Shown piece after piece: positions 23,892 to 34,170 of a DNA stretch of 64,000 nucleotides. A program made the position numbers and the translations under genes. The DNA comes from Kineococcus rhizosphaerae (GTDB taxonomy: Bacteria > Actinomycetota > Actinomycetes > Actinomycetales > Kineococcaceae). Each line of letters starts with the position of its first letter. Position 1 is the first letter of the stretch. The DNA lies in NCBI RefSeq assembly GCF_003002055.1, contig NZ_PVZF01000005.1, positions 248,001-312,000 on the forward strand, in the 5' to 3' direction. The notes under the pieces are model-generated. The model made no database searches. It saw only the letters and a list, made by a program, of their open reading frames with translations, and had not been told where the DNA came from.

Positions 23892-25108
23892 GGGACGGTT
23901 CTCCTCACGTCAGGACTGCGGACCCCGGTAGCGTGCGCCTGCCCGCCCCCGCCCGCGCGCGCAGCCCCCGTGAGCAGCAGCCCGAGCAGGACGAGCCCGC
24001 CCGCGACGGCGGCCTGCCCGGCGGGCCCGGCCTCGAGGAGGGCGCCGCCGAGCACGGCGCCACCGCCGATGCCGACGTTGAAGGTCGCGTTGACGACGGC
24101 GGGGGCGGCGTCGCTGCCGTCGGTGACGCGCAGGGCGACGGTCTGGACGAGCGTGGGCAGCGCGCCGAACGCCGCGCCCCACACGGCGACCACCGCGACC
24201 GTCGGGGCGGCGGCCCCGACGAGCAGGACGGCCACGACGCAGGCCAGCAGGACCGCGACGGTGGCCCGCAGCCCGGCGACGGGGTGCCGGTCGGCGACGA
24301 GACCGGCCACCAGGACACCCGCGAAACCGGCTGCGCCGTAGCCGAAGAGCACGAGGCTGACGTGCTCGAGGCGGACGCCGGAGGCGAGGACCACGGGGGT
24401 CACGTAGGTGAACACGGTGTACTGCCCGAGGGTGATGGCGGTGGTGGCCAGGGCCACGGCCGGCAGGCCGGGGCGACGCAGGGCGGGCAGCACGGCCGGC
24501 GCGTGCCCACCCGCGGCGAGGTCGCCGGGGACCAGGCGCAGCGCGCCGGCGGCCAGGACGAGCAGCAGCACGGAGGTCCCGCCGAACGCCCACCGCCAAC
24601 CGGCGGCCTCACCCACGGCCGTCCCCAGCGGGACGCCGAGGGTCAGGGCCAGGGCGACGCCGCCGTTGACGACGGCGAGCGCCCGGCCGCGCCGCTGCAC
24701 CGGGACGAGCGCGACGGCGGTGGCGACGGCGGCGCTGAAGATCCCGGCGTGGGCGAGGCCGCCGATGAGCCGGGCGACGAGCGCGACGGCGTAGCCGGGG
24801 GCGAGGACGATCACGGCGTTGCTCAGGGCGTAGGCGAGCAGCAGCAGGACCAGGCCGGTGCGGCGGCGCAGCCGGGTGAGGGCGGAGGTGAGCGGCACGG
24901 CACCGAGGGCGACGACGACGGCGTACGCGGTGACCCACCAGCCGATGCCGGCCTCGTCGACCCCGAAGGCGTCGGCCAGCTGCGGCAGCAGGCCCACGGG
25001 GAGCAGTTCGGTGGTGACCGCGGCGAAGAGCGCGGCGGACAGGAGGGCGATGGCGGGCAGGGACCTGCGAGACGGAGACCTGAGGGACGGGGACCTGCGG
25101 GGCGGCAC
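23888..25108 (-). CDS. MFS transporter (AraJ-like drug:H+ antiporter, 12 TM)
   Basis: A 406-residue major facilitator with about 12 hydrophobic segments. Family features include the helix 1 motif TTELLPVGLLPQLADAFGV, motif-A-like loops (TRLRRRTGLVLLL) and the ARLIGGLAHAGIFSA helix 4 motif of the DHA1/AraJ group, which exports sugars or drugs. The N-terminal 14 residues are Arg/Ser/Pro-rich and repeat-like (RSPS twice). The GTG start at 25108 is set by a TAATGT hexamer exactly six bases upstream, predicting a leaderless mRNA that overlaps the divergent ROK promoter. It is translationally coupled to the SDR gene. Confidence 0.9.
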   Translation of the reverse strand: MPPRRSPSLRSPSRRSLPAIALLSAALFAAVTTELLPVGLLPQLADAFGVDEAGIGWWVTAYAVVVALGAVPLTSALTRLRRRTGLVLLLLAYALSNAVIVLAPGYAVALVARLIGGLAHAGIFSAAVATAVALVPVQRRGRALAVVNGGVALALTLGVPLGTAVGEAAGWRWAFGGTSVLLLVLAAGALRLVPGDLAAGGHAPAVLPALRRPGLPAVALATTAITLGQYTVFTYVTPVVLASGVRLEHVSLVLFGYGAAGFAGVLVAGLVADRHPVAGLRATVAVLLACVVAVLLVGAAAPTVAVVAVWGAAFGALPTLVQTVALRVTDGSDAAPAVVNATFNVGIGGGAVLGGALLEAGPAGQAAVAGGLVLLGLLLTGAARAGGGGQAHATGVRSPDVRRTVP

Positions 25109-25114
25109 CGTCCC

Positions 25115-25124
25115 ACATTATCCT
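25115..25124. promoter_or_regulatory. Overlapping divergent leaderless promoters
   Basis: The MFS gene (minus) and the ROK gene (plus) start codons are only 22 bases apart. TAATGT on the minus strand (25115-25120) and TATCCT on the plus strand (25119-25124) each stand exactly six bases from their GTG, and the hexamers overlap by two bases. Both -35 regions would lie inside the opposite gene. Confidence 0.6.
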
Positions 25125-25130
25125 CGCACT

Positions 25131-26153
25131 GTGAGCAAAACCAGGGCCGACCTCCTGCGGCTCGTCCACCGCACCCCCGGTCTCACCCGCGCCCAGGCCG
25201 CCCGCGACCTCGGGACCGGGTCGGGTGCGGCGACCGACGCGGTGGCGACCCTCGTCGCCGAGCACCGGCTGCTGGAGGGCGAACCGCGCTCAGAGGGCCG
25301 TCGGGGCCGGCCCACCCGTCCCCTGCTGCCGCACCCCGACGGACCGCTGGTGCTCGCCGGGCAGGTCGACCACCGCGACTGGCGGGTGCGGGTCACCGAA
25401 CTCGGTGGCGGGACCGTCGCCGAGGAGAGCGGCACCCACGACGGGGCCGACCCCGCGCCCGTGCTGGCGGCCGTGCGAGCCGCGGCCCGCCGGGCCTCCC
25501 GCCGGTTCGGCGACCGGCTGCGGGGGGCGGGGCTGGCCGTGCCCGGGCCCGTGCGCGAGGGGTTCCTGCTCGACGCACCCGTGCTCGGCTGGCGCGACGT
25601 CGACCTGCGCGCCGCGTGGCCGGGCCGGCTCGCCACCCGCGTCGTGCGGCACGCCAACGACGCCCGGTGCGCCGGGCTGGCCGAGGCCGTGCGCGGCCAG
25701 GCCGCTGCGACCGGGCAGCGCACGGGGCTGCACGTCCACCTGCACCTCGCCGAGGGTCTGGGCGGGGCCGTCGTGCGCGACGGCTCGCTGCTGGACGGCC
25801 GGCACACCGCGACGGGCGAGTTCGGTCACCTGCCCTTCGGCGATCCCGCCGTCCGCTGCGGGTGCGGGGCCGCCGGCTGCTGGGGGACGGCGCTGGCCGG
25901 GCAGGACGAGGCGGCGGTGGCGGCCCTGGCGCGCGGGACGGCGGGGATCGTGAACGCCCTCGACCCCGACCTGGTGACCCTGGGCGGGCGGGCCACCGAC
26001 CTCGTGGGCGCGCCCGGTTTCGCGGCGGGGTTCGCGCGCGGTCTCATGGACGTCCGGCGCGCCGACCCGCCGCCCGTGCGGCCCTCGGCCCTGGGGGCGC
26101 AGGGTCCGGTCGTGGGCGCGGCCGAACTGGTCTGGGACGTCGTCCTGGGCTGA
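25131..26153 (+). CDS. ROK-family transcriptional regulator
   Basis: A 340-residue ROK protein with an N-terminal winged helix (RADLLRLVHRTPGLTRAQAARDLG, about residues 5-28 in two blocks) and a C-terminal sugar-kinase-like fold. The ROK zinc motif is present: TATGEFGHLPFG followed by RCGCGAAGCW, giving the His plus three Cys. The ATP-binding motifs of a functional sugar kinase are weak, so regulation and not catalysis is expected. It starts at a GTG six bases after TATCCT and faces the MFS-SDR pair, which it probably represses in response to a sugar or metabolite. Confidence 0.9.
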   Translation: MSKTRADLLRLVHRTPGLTRAQAARDLGTGSGAATDAVATLVAEHRLLEGEPRSEGRRGRPTRPLLPHPDGPLVLAGQVDHRDWRVRVTELGGGTVAEESGTHDGADPAPVLAAVRAAARRASRRFGDRLRGAGLAVPGPVREGFLLDAPVLGWRDVDLRAAWPGRLATRVVRHANDARCAGLAEAVRGQAAATGQRTGLHVHLHLAEGLGGAVVRDGSLLDGRHTATGEFGHLPFGDPAVRCGCGAAGCWGTALAGQDEAAVAALARGTAGIVNALDPDLVTLGGRATDLVGAPGFAAGFARGLMDVRRADPPPVRPSALGAQGPVVGAAELVWDVVLG

Positions 26154-26156
26154 GGG

Positions 26157-26858
26157 TCAGGACATCTCACCGGGCAGCCGTGGGCGGCGCTTGCCGGTCT
26201 CGATGAGCTGCAGGAGGTCGTCGGTGAACGGGATGGCGTGCAGCGCAGCGGCTCGACGCACCTGCAGACGGCCCCAGCGGCGAGCCGGCACCCCGACGAG
26301 GACCACGGTGGCCAGTTGGGCGGGCGAGGCCGGGCCCGGGGTGGCGTAGACGCTGCCCCGCACGCGGGCGACCGGCCCGGCCCCCAGACGGGGCCAGCCC
26401 AGCGGTGCCCAGGACAGCTCCAGCACGTCCTGCCACGGGTACCGCTGTTCGCCCCCGCGGGGGTGGCGGACGACGAGGGCGTCGGCGGTGAAGTCGACCT
26501 CGTCGCCCCCGGTGCGCAGCATCCAGGCCATGAGGGCGGCGATGACCAGCGCGTAGGCGGGGAGGATGCTCGGGGCCCGGCTCAGCCCGAGGACCCCGAC
26601 GACCACGAGCAGGACGATGGGCAGGACCCAGCCGCGGCGCCCCCGGGCCCGCAGGTCCTCCGGCGCGCCCTCGACTGGGCCGGCGTCCTCCGGCTCCCGG
26701 CGGTGGCGCAGCCACGACACGAACGGCCACCAGAAGAACCCCGCGGTGATGCCGTTGCCGAAGAACGCCACGGCGTCGCCCCTGGACAGGGCCAGGAGGG
26801 CGTACACGGTGTTCCCGAGCGCGGCGACGACGCAGACGACGCGGAACCAGCGGGGCAC
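26157..26858 (-). CDS. Membrane protein with a PH-like C-terminal domain
   Basis: A 233-residue protein with an N-terminal helix (RVVCVVAALGNTVYALLAL), an amphipathic segment with WWPFVSWLRHR, and two further hydrophobic helices (WVLPIVLLVVVGVLGL and ILPAYALVIAALMAWML). The C-terminal part (TADALVVRHPRGGEQRYPWQDV, EL) is the bacterial PH-domain strand pattern. The function is unknown; PH-domain membrane proteins of this type are abundant in actinobacteria. The GTG at 26858 is chosen with a CAGAGT hexamer seven bases ahead. A long open frame upstream is antisense to the IclR gene and is not used. It is divergent from the IclR gene and convergent with the ROK gene, with three bases between stops. 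Confidence 0.75.
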   Translation of the reverse strand: MPRWFRVVCVVAALGNTVYALLALSRGDAVAFFGNGITAGFFWWPFVSWLRHRREPEDAGPVEGAPEDLRARGRRGWVLPIVLLVVVGVLGLSRAPSILPAYALVIAALMAWMLRTGGDEVDFTADALVVRHPRGGEQRYPWQDVLELSWAPLGWPRLGAGPVARVRGSVYATPGPASPAQLATVVLVGVPARRWGRLQVRRAAALHAIPFTDDLLQLIETGKRRPRLPGEMS

Positions 26859-26906
26859 CCGGCGAACTCTGCCAGCCGCGGGTCCCGGGTGCGCGAGGAT
26901 GGCGCG

Positions 26907-27659
26907 GTGCCCGGACCCATCCAGTCCATCGAGCGCGCGGCCGCGGTGCTGCGGCTGCTCGCCGGTGCGGGTCAGGCGCTCGGCGTCGTCGACATCGGCA
27001 ACGCCCTCGGGCTGGCCAAGACGACGGCGCACGGGATCGTCCGCACCCTGGTCGACGTGGGTTTCGTCGTCCAGGACGAGTCCGGGGACTACCGGGCGGC
27101 CCCCGACCTCGCCGACCTCGGCCGCCCGCGCATCGGGGTCGACGACCTGCGGGCCCGGGCGGTGAACTGGGCCGACTCCCTGGCCAGCCGGACCGGGGAG
27201 TCGGTGCTGCTCGCGGCCCTCGTGGAGGGGCGGGCGCTGGTCGTGCACCACGTGTTCCGGCCCGACGACAGCGCCCAGGAGCTGCGGACCGGGACGTCGT
27301 TGCCGGCCCACGCGTGCGCGCTGGGCAAGGTGCTGCTGGCGTCGGCCCCGGTCCGTCCCCGCGGGCGGCTGGTCGCCATGACGGCGCGCACGGTCGTCGA
27401 GGCGGCCGTCCTGCGCCAGAGCCTGGCGGCCGTGCGCGAGCAGGGCTGGGCCCTGGACGTCGAGGAGCTCGAACCGGGGGTGGCGGGCATCGCGGCCCCC
27501 GTGCGCGACCTCGGGGGGCTCGTGGTCGGGGCCGTCGGGATCGAGGGCGAGACCGAGCGGATCGTCGACGGCCGCGGCCGGCCCCGCGCCGGGCTCGTCC
27601 CCGCCGTGCGGCAGGCCGCGCGCTCCATCTCGCGCGGGCTCGGCGCGCGGGACGGGTGA
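26907..27659 (+). CDS. IclR-family transcriptional regulator (glycerol-type)
   Basis: A 250-residue IclR protein with the winged helix at about residues 4-60 ([17 protein letters not shown], then [20 protein letters not shown]) and an effector domain with the family strand [17 protein letters not shown]. Members of this subgroup next to glycerol kinase genes are GylR-like and regulate glycerol catabolism. The GTG at 26907 is placed by a GAGGAT hexamer exactly six bases before it. It lies 163 bases upstream of glpK on the same strand. Control of glpK and of the distant glpFKD operon is a reasonable inference. Confidence 0.9.
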   Translation: MPGPIQSIERAAAVLRLLAGAGQALGVVDIGNALGLAKTTAHGIVRTLVDVGFVVQDESGDYRAAPDLADLGRPRIGVDDLRARAVNWADSLASRTGESVLLAALVEGRALVVHHVFRPDDSAQELRTGTSLPAHACALGKVLLASAPVRPRGRLVAMTARTVVEAAVLRQSLAAVREQGWALDVEELEPGVAGIAAPVRDLGGLVVGAVGIEGETERIVDGRGRPRAGLVPAVRQAARSISRGLGARDG

Positions 27660-27700
27660 GGGAGCCTGGACGCCCGCCGGTCGTGGGGCAGGATGGCGCC

Positions 27701-27826
27701 GTGAGCGACGCAGCGGTGCGACGGCGGCCGGCGCGCGGGAACGCGCCGGCGCAGTCGCCGCGCGGGACCGCGCGGCTGTCGTCGTCGACGGAGTCGCTGC
27801 GCGGGAACGGGAGGGCGCGAGGGTGA
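27701..27826 (+). CDS. Short leaderless ORF coupled to glpK
   Basis: A 41-codon ORF starting at a GTG that stands exactly six bases after CAGGAT, the pattern seen at several leaderless genes here. Its stop TGA overlaps the glpK GTG (GTGA at 27823), so ribosomes finishing this ORF could restart on glpK. The product would be basic and low-complexity ([27 protein letters not shown]), so the act of translation, and not the peptide, may matter. It could also be an artefact of a poorly defined glpK start; proof needs ribosome profiling. Confidence 0.4.
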   Translation: MSDAAVRRRPARGNAPAQSPRGTARLSSSTESLRGNGRARG

Positions 27827-29343
27827 GCGACCAGCGCCCCGAGCACCGCGGCTACGTCGTCGCGATCGACCAGGGCACCACCTCCACGCGCTGCATCCTC
27901 TTCGACCACGCGGGCCGTCTCGTGGCCGTCGCCCAGCGCGAGCACCGGCAGCACTACCCCCGGCCCGGGTGGGTGGAGCACGACGCCGCGGAGATCTGGC
28001 GCAACGTCGCCCGGCTGGTGCCGCAGGCCATGGCGCAGGTCGAGGCGACCCCGGCGGACGTGGTGGCCGTCGGCATCGCCAACCAGCGCGAGACGGTCGT
28101 CGCCTGGGACCGGCGCACGGGTGACCCGGTGGGTCCCGCGGTCGTGTGGCAGGACACCCGCACGGCCGATCTCGTGGAGGCGCTGGCCGCCGACGGCGGG
28201 GCGGACCGCTTCACGGAACTGTGCGGGCTGCCGTTGACGACGTACTTCGCGGGGCCGCGGATCGCGTGGCTGCTCGGGCAGGACGCGGGGCTGCGGCGGC
28301 GGGCCGAGAACGGCGACGTGCTGTTCGGGACGATCGACTCGTGGCTGGTGTGGAACCTCACGGGCGGACCGGACGGCGGCCGGCACGTCACCGACGTGAC
28401 GAACGCCAGCCGCACGATGCTGATGGACCTGCGGACCCTGGACTACTCCCCCGCGATGCTGGAGGTGTTCGGGATCCCGCGGCGGGCGCTGCCGGAGATC
28501 GTCGCGAGTTCCCAGGTGTACGGGCAGGCGCGGGCGGTGGTGCCGGGGGCGCGGATCGGGGCCGCCCTCGGCGACCAGCAGGCGGCGCTGTTCGGGCAGA
28601 CGTGCTTCTCCCCCGGGGAGGCGAAGTGCACGTACGGGACGGGCAGCTTCCTGCTGATGAACACCGGTTCGGAGATCACCCGGTCCTCGCACGGGCTGCT
28701 CACGACGGTCGCGCACCGGATCGGGGACGAACCTCCCGCGTACGCGCTCGAGGGGTCCATCGCGGTGACGGGTGCGCTCGTGCAGTGGCTGCGGGACAAC
28801 CTGGGGCTCATCTCCACCGCCCCGGAGGTCGAGACGCTGGCCCGGACGGTGCCGGACAACGGGGGGTGCTACTTCGTCCCGGCGTTCTCGGGGTTGTTCG
28901 CCCCGCACTGGCGCGCCGAGGCCCGGGGGCTGCTCATCGGGTTGACGTCGTACGTCACCAAGGGGCACATCGCGCGGGCCGCGCTGGAGTCCACGGCCTG
29001 GCAGACGCGCGAGGTCGTCGAGGCCATGGACGCCGACGCGGGGCTGCGGCTGACGTCCTTGCGCGTCGACGGCGGGATGACGTCGAACAACCTGCTCATG
29101 CAGACCGTCGCCGACGTGCTGGACGCTCCCGTGGTGCGCCCCATGGTGAGCGAGACGGTGTCCCTGGGCGCGGCGTACGCGGCGGGTCTGGCGGTGGGTT
29201 TCTGGCCGGACTTCGACGCGCTGCGGCGGCGCTGGCACCGGGCCGGGCAGTGGCGCCCGGCGATGGAACCGGAGGTGCGCGACCGCGGCTGGGAGGACTG
29301 GCAGCAGGCCGTGCAGCGCACGTTCGGCTGGATCCGGCACTGA
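27823..29343 (+). CDS. glpK: Glycerol kinase (first of two copies)
   Basis: A 506-residue FGGY kinase that matches glycerol kinase throughout: [15 protein letters not shown] (residues 14-28), [18 protein letters not shown], the FGGY signatures around [14 protein letters not shown] and [15 protein letters not shown], and [11 protein letters not shown]. It converts glycerol and ATP to glycerol-3-phosphate in the cytoplasm. This copy is not next to glpF or glpD; those lie with a second kinase at 57085. It is preceded by an IclR-type regulator and a very short coupled ORF. The start GTG at 27823 has a poor ribosome site, consistent with coupling. The two kinases are clearly paralogous but not identical, so they may differ in regulation or substrate. 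Confidence 0.92.
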   Translation: MSDQRPEHRGYVVAIDQGTTSTRCILFDHAGRLVAVAQREHRQHYPRPGWVEHDAAEIWRNVARLVPQAMAQVEATPADVVAVGIANQRETVVAWDRRTGDPVGPAVVWQDTRTADLVEALAADGGADRFTELCGLPLTTYFAGPRIAWLLGQDAGLRRRAENGDVLFGTIDSWLVWNLTGGPDGGRHVTDVTNASRTMLMDLRTLDYSPAMLEVFGIPRRALPEIVASSQVYGQARAVVPGARIGAALGDQQAALFGQTCFSPGEAKCTYGTGSFLLMNTGSEITRSSHGLLTTVAHRIGDEPPAYALEGSIAVTGALVQWLRDNLGLISTAPEVETLARTVPDNGGCYFVPAFSGLFAPHWRAEARGLLIGLTSYVTKGHIARAALESTAWQTREVVEAMDADAGLRLTSLRVDGGMTSNNLLMQTVADVLDAPVVRPMVSETVSLGAAYAAGLAVGFWPDFDALRRRWHRAGQWRPAMEPEVRDRGWEDWQQAVQRTFGWIRH

Positions 29344-29376
29344 ACCCCGCGCCGGGCGGGACCCCCGGCCCGCACC

Positions 29377-31350
29377 TCAGCCGGCGTGGACGCGCGGGCG
29401 CGTCGCCGGGTCCGGGTCGGCGCGGCGCAGCACCTCCCGGGTGACGGGGGCGACCTCCCCGACGCCGAGGAACAGGAACCGGACGATGTTCACGAGCGGG
29501 TTGCCCTCCGACCACTCGAACCACACGTCGGGCAGGACCCCCGTCTCGTCGCGCACGGCGAGCGCCACGGCGGCCACGGAGTTCGCGACGGCCGAGCTGC
29601 GGACGGTCAGGACGTGGTGGCCGAACCGCTCCTCGCCGTGGACGACCAGGTCGGTCTCGAAGTCGGACGCGTCGGCGACGGTCACCTCCAGGAACACGGC
29701 GGGTTCGTCGGCGGGGATGTGCTGGTCGCGGCGTTCGTCGTACATCTTCTCGTCGTACTCGGCCTCGTCGCGCGCGTCGGGCTCGTTGGCGATGACGTTC
29801 AGCGCTCCGCGGGCGGCGGCCTCGTCGAGGAACCGGCGTGCCGTGTCGTCGAACCGGACGCCGCTGGCGCGCAGCTCGAACGCCCGCAACGCCCGCGAGA
29901 CCAGCGACACGACCACGATCGCGGCGATGAAGCACGCCGCGATCTGCACCCCCTCGGGACGTTCGACGACGTTCGCGACGGTCGTGTAGACGAACACGAC
30001 CGTGACGACGGCGAAGAACGCGCGCGCCCCCTTCTGCCCGTGCCGGTGCGCCGACAACGTCACCGCGACGGTCGCGGACGTGATGAGAACCAGCACCCCG
30101 GTGGCGTAGGCCCCGCCCTGCTTGTCGACGTCGGCGTCGAACAGCCAGGTCACGAGGAACGCGACGGCCGTGAACACCAGCACCAGCGGGCGCACGGCCC
30201 GCGTCCACTGCGGCGCCATGCCGTACCGGGGCAGGTAGCGGGGCACGATGTTCAGCAGGCCCGCCATGGCCGACGCACCGGCGAACCACAGGATCGCGAT
30301 GGTCGACACGTCGTACGCCGTCCCGAACCCGTTGCCGAGGTACTCGTGCGCCAGGTACGCCAGCGCCCGGCCGTTGGCCGACCCGCCGGGCTGGAACTCC
30401 TTCGCGGGGATGAGGACGCTCGTCGCGAAGCTGGAGGCGAGCAGGAACGCGCTCATGACCAGGGCCGCGACGGTCAGCAGCGTCCGCGCGCCGGCGATCC
30501 GCTGCACCAGCCCCGGCCCCGACGAACTCCCCCGGATCTGCGGCATGACGAGCACGCCCGTCTCGAACCCCGACAGCCCCAGCGCCAGCTGCGGGAAGAC
30601 GATGAGCGCGGCCCCCACGATCGCGAACGGTGAACTGCCCTGCGCCAGCACGGCCTCCCACCAGCGGTGCACCGAGACGGGCTGGCCGACCACGTGGAGC
30701 ACGGCGTCGACGACCACGACGGCGTTGAGGGTCAGGAACGCCACGACGAGGACGACGGCGACGCCGATGGCCTCGGAGAAACCCCGCAGGAACACCGCGC
30801 CGAGCAGGGCCAGCAGGAACAGCGTGATGCCCAGCTGGTGGCCCTCGAGGAACTGCGGGACGTACGGGTTCTCCAGGGCGTGCTTGGTGGCGTCGGCCGC
30901 CGACAGGGTCATGGTGATGAGGAAGTCGGTCGCGGCGAACCCCAGCAGGGCCAGCACGAACAGCTTGCCGCCCCACCACGGCAGGACCTTCTCCAGCATG
31001 GCGATGGACCCCTCGCCGTGCGGGCTCTCCCGGGCCACGCGGCGGTAGACGGGCAGCGCGCCGAACAGGGTCACGAGGACGAGGACGAGCGTGGCGATGG
31101 GCGAGATGACGCCGGCGGCGAGGAAGGCGATGGCGGGCTGGTAGCCCAGGGTCGAGAAGTAGTCGACCCCCGTGAGGCACACGACCTTCCACCACGGGTG
31201 GCCCGCGTGCTCGCGACCCTGCTCGCCCTCGGGTTCCTCCGGCGGTCGACGGTGGGGGCCGGGGTGCTGGGCCCCGCCGCCGGCCGGGCGCTCGTCGAGG
31301 CCCTCCAGCAACCAGGAACGGGCCGACTCACGGGGTGTCACGCTCGTCAT
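29377..31350 (-). CDS. APC-superfamily permease with cytosolic C-terminal domain (possible potassium link)
   Basis: A 657-residue permease with about 12 transmembrane segments. The N-terminal motif [20 protein letters not shown] and the [12 protein letters not shown] loop define a large, uncharacterised actinobacterial and proteobacterial subgroup of amino-acid-permease-like proteins. After the last helix comes a soluble tail of about 220 residues. Substrate is unknown; the APC superfamily also contains K+ carriers such as KimA and KUP. Two copies of the repeat that precedes the kdp operon occur upstream (31394-31411), which points to KdpE control and hence to potassium; this is an inference. 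The ATG at 31350 has a weak GGTGG site. The longer open frame upstream is antisense to the next gene. Confidence 0.82.
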   Translation of the reverse strand: MTSVTPRESARSWLLEGLDERPAGGGAQHPGPHRRPPEEPEGEQGREHAGHPWWKVVCLTGVDYFSTLGYQPAIAFLAAGVISPIATLVLVLVTLFGALPVYRRVARESPHGEGSIAMLEKVLPWWGGKLFVLALLGFAATDFLITMTLSAADATKHALENPYVPQFLEGHQLGITLFLLALLGAVFLRGFSEAIGVAVVLVVAFLTLNAVVVVDAVLHVVGQPVSVHRWWEAVLAQGSSPFAIVGAALIVFPQLALGLSGFETGVLVMPQIRGSSSGPGLVQRIAGARTLLTVAALVMSAFLLASSFATSVLIPAKEFQPGGSANGRALAYLAHEYLGNGFGTAYDVSTIAILWFAGASAMAGLLNIVPRYLPRYGMAPQWTRAVRPLVLVFTAVAFLVTWLFDADVDKQGGAYATGVLVLITSATVAVTLSAHRHGQKGARAFFAVVTVVFVYTTVANVVERPEGVQIAACFIAAIVVVSLVSRALRAFELRASGVRFDDTARRFLDEAAARGALNVIANEPDARDEAEYDEKMYDERRDQHIPADEPAVFLEVTVADASDFETDLVVHGEERFGHHVLTVRSSAVANSVAAVALAVRDETGVLPDVWFEWSEGNPLVNIVRFLFLGVGEVAPVTREVLRRADPDPATRPRVHAG

Positions 31351-31393
31351 GGACCCACCGCCGCCGCGATCCGGCAACTCGACCCGCCGGGTC

Positions 31394-31411
31394 TTGACGC
31401 CTCCTTGACGC
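31394..31411 (-). promoter_or_regulatory. Two KdpE-box-like direct repeats before the APC permease
   Basis: On the plus strand TTGACGC occurs at 31394-31400 and again at 31405-31411, so the TGAC cores are 11 bases apart, one helical turn. The unit (GCGTCAAG on the gene's strand) and the spacing match the array before kdp. The sites lie about 45-60 bases upstream of the permease start. Confidence 0.6.
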
Positions 31412-31485
31412 GGTGTCACCCGTCCGCCGAAACTTTCCAGCGGCAACCACCGCACGACGGACCACCTCGACGGACCAGGACGACG

Positions 31486-32697
31486 ATGACCTCCGGCACC
31501 ACCACCCTCGACCGGCACGCCCTCAACCGCTGGCGAGGTGCCGTCACCGCCTGCTTCGCCATCGGCGGCGTCGCCCTGTCGACGTGGGGACCGCGACTGC
31601 CCGCGCTGCGCGCCGACCTCGACCTCGACACCGGCGGCCTCGGCGTCCTGCTCGCCGGGGTCACCGTCGGCTCCGTCGCCGGGCTGCTGGCCGCCGCCCC
31701 CGCCATCGCCCGCTTCGGCGCCCGCCGCGCGATCCCGGGCGTCGTCGTGCTCGTGGCGCTGGCCATCGCCGCGGTCGGGGTCGGCTCCGGGGTGTTCCAC
31801 TCCGTGCCGGCGGTGGCCGTCGCGTTCGTCGTCGCCGGGTTCTCCATCGGCTGCCTCGACGTGATGATCAACATCGACGGGGCCGCCGTCGAGGCCGCCG
31901 CCGGCCGGACGCTCATGCCGATGATGCACGCGGCCTGGTCCGGGGGTGCGGCCCTCGGGTCCGGCATCGGCGCGGCGTGCGCGGGGCTGGGGGTCTCCCC
32001 CACCGGCCAGTTCACCGGCGAGGCCGTCCTCCTGGTGCTGGTCGCCGGGTTCGTCGCGCGCTCCGTCCCGGTGGGCGCCCGCGCCGGCGAGGTCGCCCCG
32101 GAGGGGTCCCCGGGCCGGCGGGTGCTGACGTGGTTGCGCGGCTGGGCCGACCTGAAGCTGCTCCTCATCGGACTGGTCATGCTGGGCGCCGAACTCGGCG
32201 AGGGGTCGGCGAACAACTGGCTGACGCTGGCCGCCAAGGACGGGCACGGCCTGGCCGCCGCCACCGCCGCGCTGTTCTTCACGGCCTTCGCCGTCGCCGA
32301 GATGACCGCGCGCCTGCTCGGGGGCCCGCTCGTCGACCGGTTCGGGCGGGTCGCCACCGTGCGGGCCACGACGGCCCTCGGGATCGTCGGCGTCGCGCTG
32401 TTCGTCCTCGGCCGGCACCCGGCCCTCGTCCTGGTCGGGGTCCTGCTGTGGGCCGTGGGGGTGTCGATGGGTTTCCCCCTGGGCATGTCGGCGGCCGCGG
32501 CGAGCGGGTCGAACCCCGCGGCCCGCGTCAGCGTCGTGGCCTCCATCGGCTACTTCGCCAACCTCGCCGGCCCGCCCACCGTCGGGTTCGTGGCGCAGGG
32601 CACGGGGCTGCTGCCGGCGCTGTGGCTCATCGCGGTCGTCATGGTCGCGGGGTTCGCGGCCGCGGGCTCGATGCGCGTGACCACCCCGGCACGCTGA
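31486..32697 (+). CDS. MFS transporter (FucP/YbjJ-like)
   Basis: A 403-residue major facilitator with about 12 hydrophobic segments. Helix 1 reads [22 protein letters not shown], the GARRAIPG loop resembles motif A, and [19 protein letters not shown] is the helix 4-5 motif of the YbjJ/FucP-like group of sugar or unknown carriers; [13 protein letters not shown] follows. The substrate cannot be assigned. The ATG at 31486 has an AGGA site. It is divergent from the APC permease and is followed by the SWIM gene after 78 bases. Confidence 0.88.
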   Translation: MTSGTTTLDRHALNRWRGAVTACFAIGGVALSTWGPRLPALRADLDLDTGGLGVLLAGVTVGSVAGLLAAAPAIARFGARRAIPGVVVLVALAIAAVGVGSGVFHSVPAVAVAFVVAGFSIGCLDVMINIDGAAVEAAAGRTLMPMMHAAWSGGAALGSGIGAACAGLGVSPTGQFTGEAVLLVLVAGFVARSVPVGARAGEVAPEGSPGRRVLTWLRGWADLKLLLIGLVMLGAELGEGSANNWLTLAAKDGHGLAAATAALFFTAFAVAEMTARLLGGPLVDRFGRVATVRATTALGIVGVALFVLGRHPALVLVGVLLWAVGVSMGFPLGMSAAAASGSNPAARVSVVASIGYFANLAGPPTVGFVAQGTGLLPALWLIAVVMVAGFAAAGSMRVTTPAR

Positions 32698-32775
32698 CGG
32701 AAGCACGCTGGGCCGTCCGGGTCGTCCCACCCGCGCCCACCCCCTCGTGTCCGACCCGGCCCCTACGGTCGCGCC

Positions 32776-34170
32776 GTGCCGAACGCGCTCACCTCCGCCG
32801 ACCCCACCCGCTCCGGGACCCGCCGGGTCTCCACGCTGACGCCCGACGGGTTGCTGCTGGCGACCGGACCCGGCACCGGCCCGACCGGCCCGGTGGCCGA
32901 CCCGTGGTTCTTCGAGGGGTCCGTCCGGCACCCGGCGGTCGCCGCCCGCGGGCTGCTCGCGGTCGCCGCGGTGGCCCGTACCCGTTGTGGGACACCGCGG
33001 ACGCGGACCTTCCACGACCCGGTCGTGACGGCCGACGGGACCGCGTTGCGGTTCGAGTCGTTCTCCGCCTGCGGCGGCGTCCACGCCCGGCTCGACCTGC
33101 TGCCCGACGGGCTGGACGCCGGTCTCGACGGTCCGACCGCCCAGCGCGGGACCACGAACGTCGACGTGAACGACCCCCTGCGCCGGGCGCTGGCCCTCGT
33201 CGGGGACGGGGACAGGATGCGTTTCGCCGTCGGGCCGCAGGAACTGCGGGTCACCACGGACGACGCCTCGATCGTCGAGCCGAAGGTCACCCTCCCGGCG
33301 CGCTGGGTCCGGGGTTTCGCCGAGGCCGCGATCTCGCTGGCCGGGATGGACCTGCGGGCCGAGCTGGCGCCGGCAGAGGCCCGCCGGTTCCTGCGCGATC
33401 TGCCGCGCGGGACGGGCCAGGACGTCCGCTGGCTGGAACCGGCCGGCCGCGGGCTGCGGGTGACCACGCGACCCGGCGCCGGCGCGGTGTGCCTGGCCGG
33501 TCCCCGGCGGCTCGAGACCCTGGAACCGCTGCTGCGGTGGGCGAGCGCCGTGCGCGTGCACTCGGCCCCCGTGACGGGCCGCGCCACCGCGAGCGCCTGG
33601 GAGGTCGACCTGCCCGGCGCCCGGTACACCCTGGTCCTGTCCCCCGAACCCTCACGGGGCTTCTCCGGCGAGGGAGGGGTCCTGGAGGCGCTCGCGGACG
33701 GCGGTGAGGACGCCGACGGAGACGCGCAGCGGGTCCTGGACCTGCTGTCGTGGGCGCCCGGGCTGCCCGCCGAGGACGTCGCCGACGCGCTGGGCCTGAC
33801 CGGCGCCCGGGTCCGCGCGGCCCTGGTCCGGCTGGGGACGTCGGGCCGGGTGGGCTACGACCTGGCGGCGAGCGCCTGGTTCCACCGGGAACTGCCCTAC
33901 GACTCCGGCCGCGCCGAGGCCGACAACCCCCGGCTGCGGGCCGCCCGCGCCCTGCTGGCCGAGGGCGCCGTGTCCGATCCGGTGGACGGTGTCGTGGTGG
34001 TCCACCGCCCCGACGGCGACCGGCACGTGCGCCGCACGGCCGACGGGTTCTCCTGCACCTGCCCGTGGTGGACGGCGTACGCGGGGAGTCGGGGACCGTG
34101 CAAGCACGTGCTGGCCGTGCAGGTCCGGGACCGCGCCGCGGTCGCGGCGGACCGGGCGGTCCAGGCGTGA
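32776..34170 (+). CDS. SWIM zinc-finger protein
   Basis: A 464-residue protein whose only recognisable domain is a SWIM zinc finger near residues 425-447 (FSCTCPWW, then [10 protein letters not shown], giving the CxC...CxH ligands). SWIM fingers bind DNA or partner proteins. The first 380 residues are unassigned, partly helical. The start GTG at 32776 stands exactly six bases after TACGGT, so the mRNA is leaderless. The stop overlaps the GTG of the DUF6493 gene (GTGA), so the two proteins are made together and probably act in one complex. This gene pair recurs in actinobacteria; its role is unknown. Confidence 0.82.
   Translation: MPNALTSADPTRSGTRRVSTLTPDGLLLATGPGTGPTGPVADPWFFEGSVRHPAVAARGLLAVAAVARTRCGTPRTRTFHDPVVTADGTALRFESFSACGGVHARLDLLPDGLDAGLDGPTAQRGTTNVDVNDPLRRALALVGDGDRMRFAVGPQELRVTTDDASIVEPKVTLPARWVRGFAEAAISLAGMDLRAELAPAEARRFLRDLPRGTGQDVRWLEPAGRGLRVTTRPGAGAVCLAGPRRLETLEPLLRWASAVRVHSAPVTGRATASAWEVDLPGARYTLVLSPEPSRGFSGEGGVLEALADGGEDADGDAQRVLDLLSWAPGLPAEDVADALGLTGARVRAALVRLGTSGRVGYDLAASAWFHRELPYDSGRAEADNPRLRAARALLAEGAVSDPVDGVVVVHRPDGDRHVRRTADGFSCTCPWWTAYAGSRGPCKHVLAVQVRDRAAVAADRAVQA

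Noticed and set aside
31351-31485. A c-di-AMP (ydaO-type) riboswitch before the APC permease
   Set aside because: The gap is only 135 bases, holds the direct repeats, and I see none of the riboswitch's conserved pairing or core sequences.
29377-33561. N-terminal extension of the APC permease to about 1394 codons
   Set aside because: The extension is antisense to the MFS and SWIM genes; the permease family begins near the ATG at 31350.
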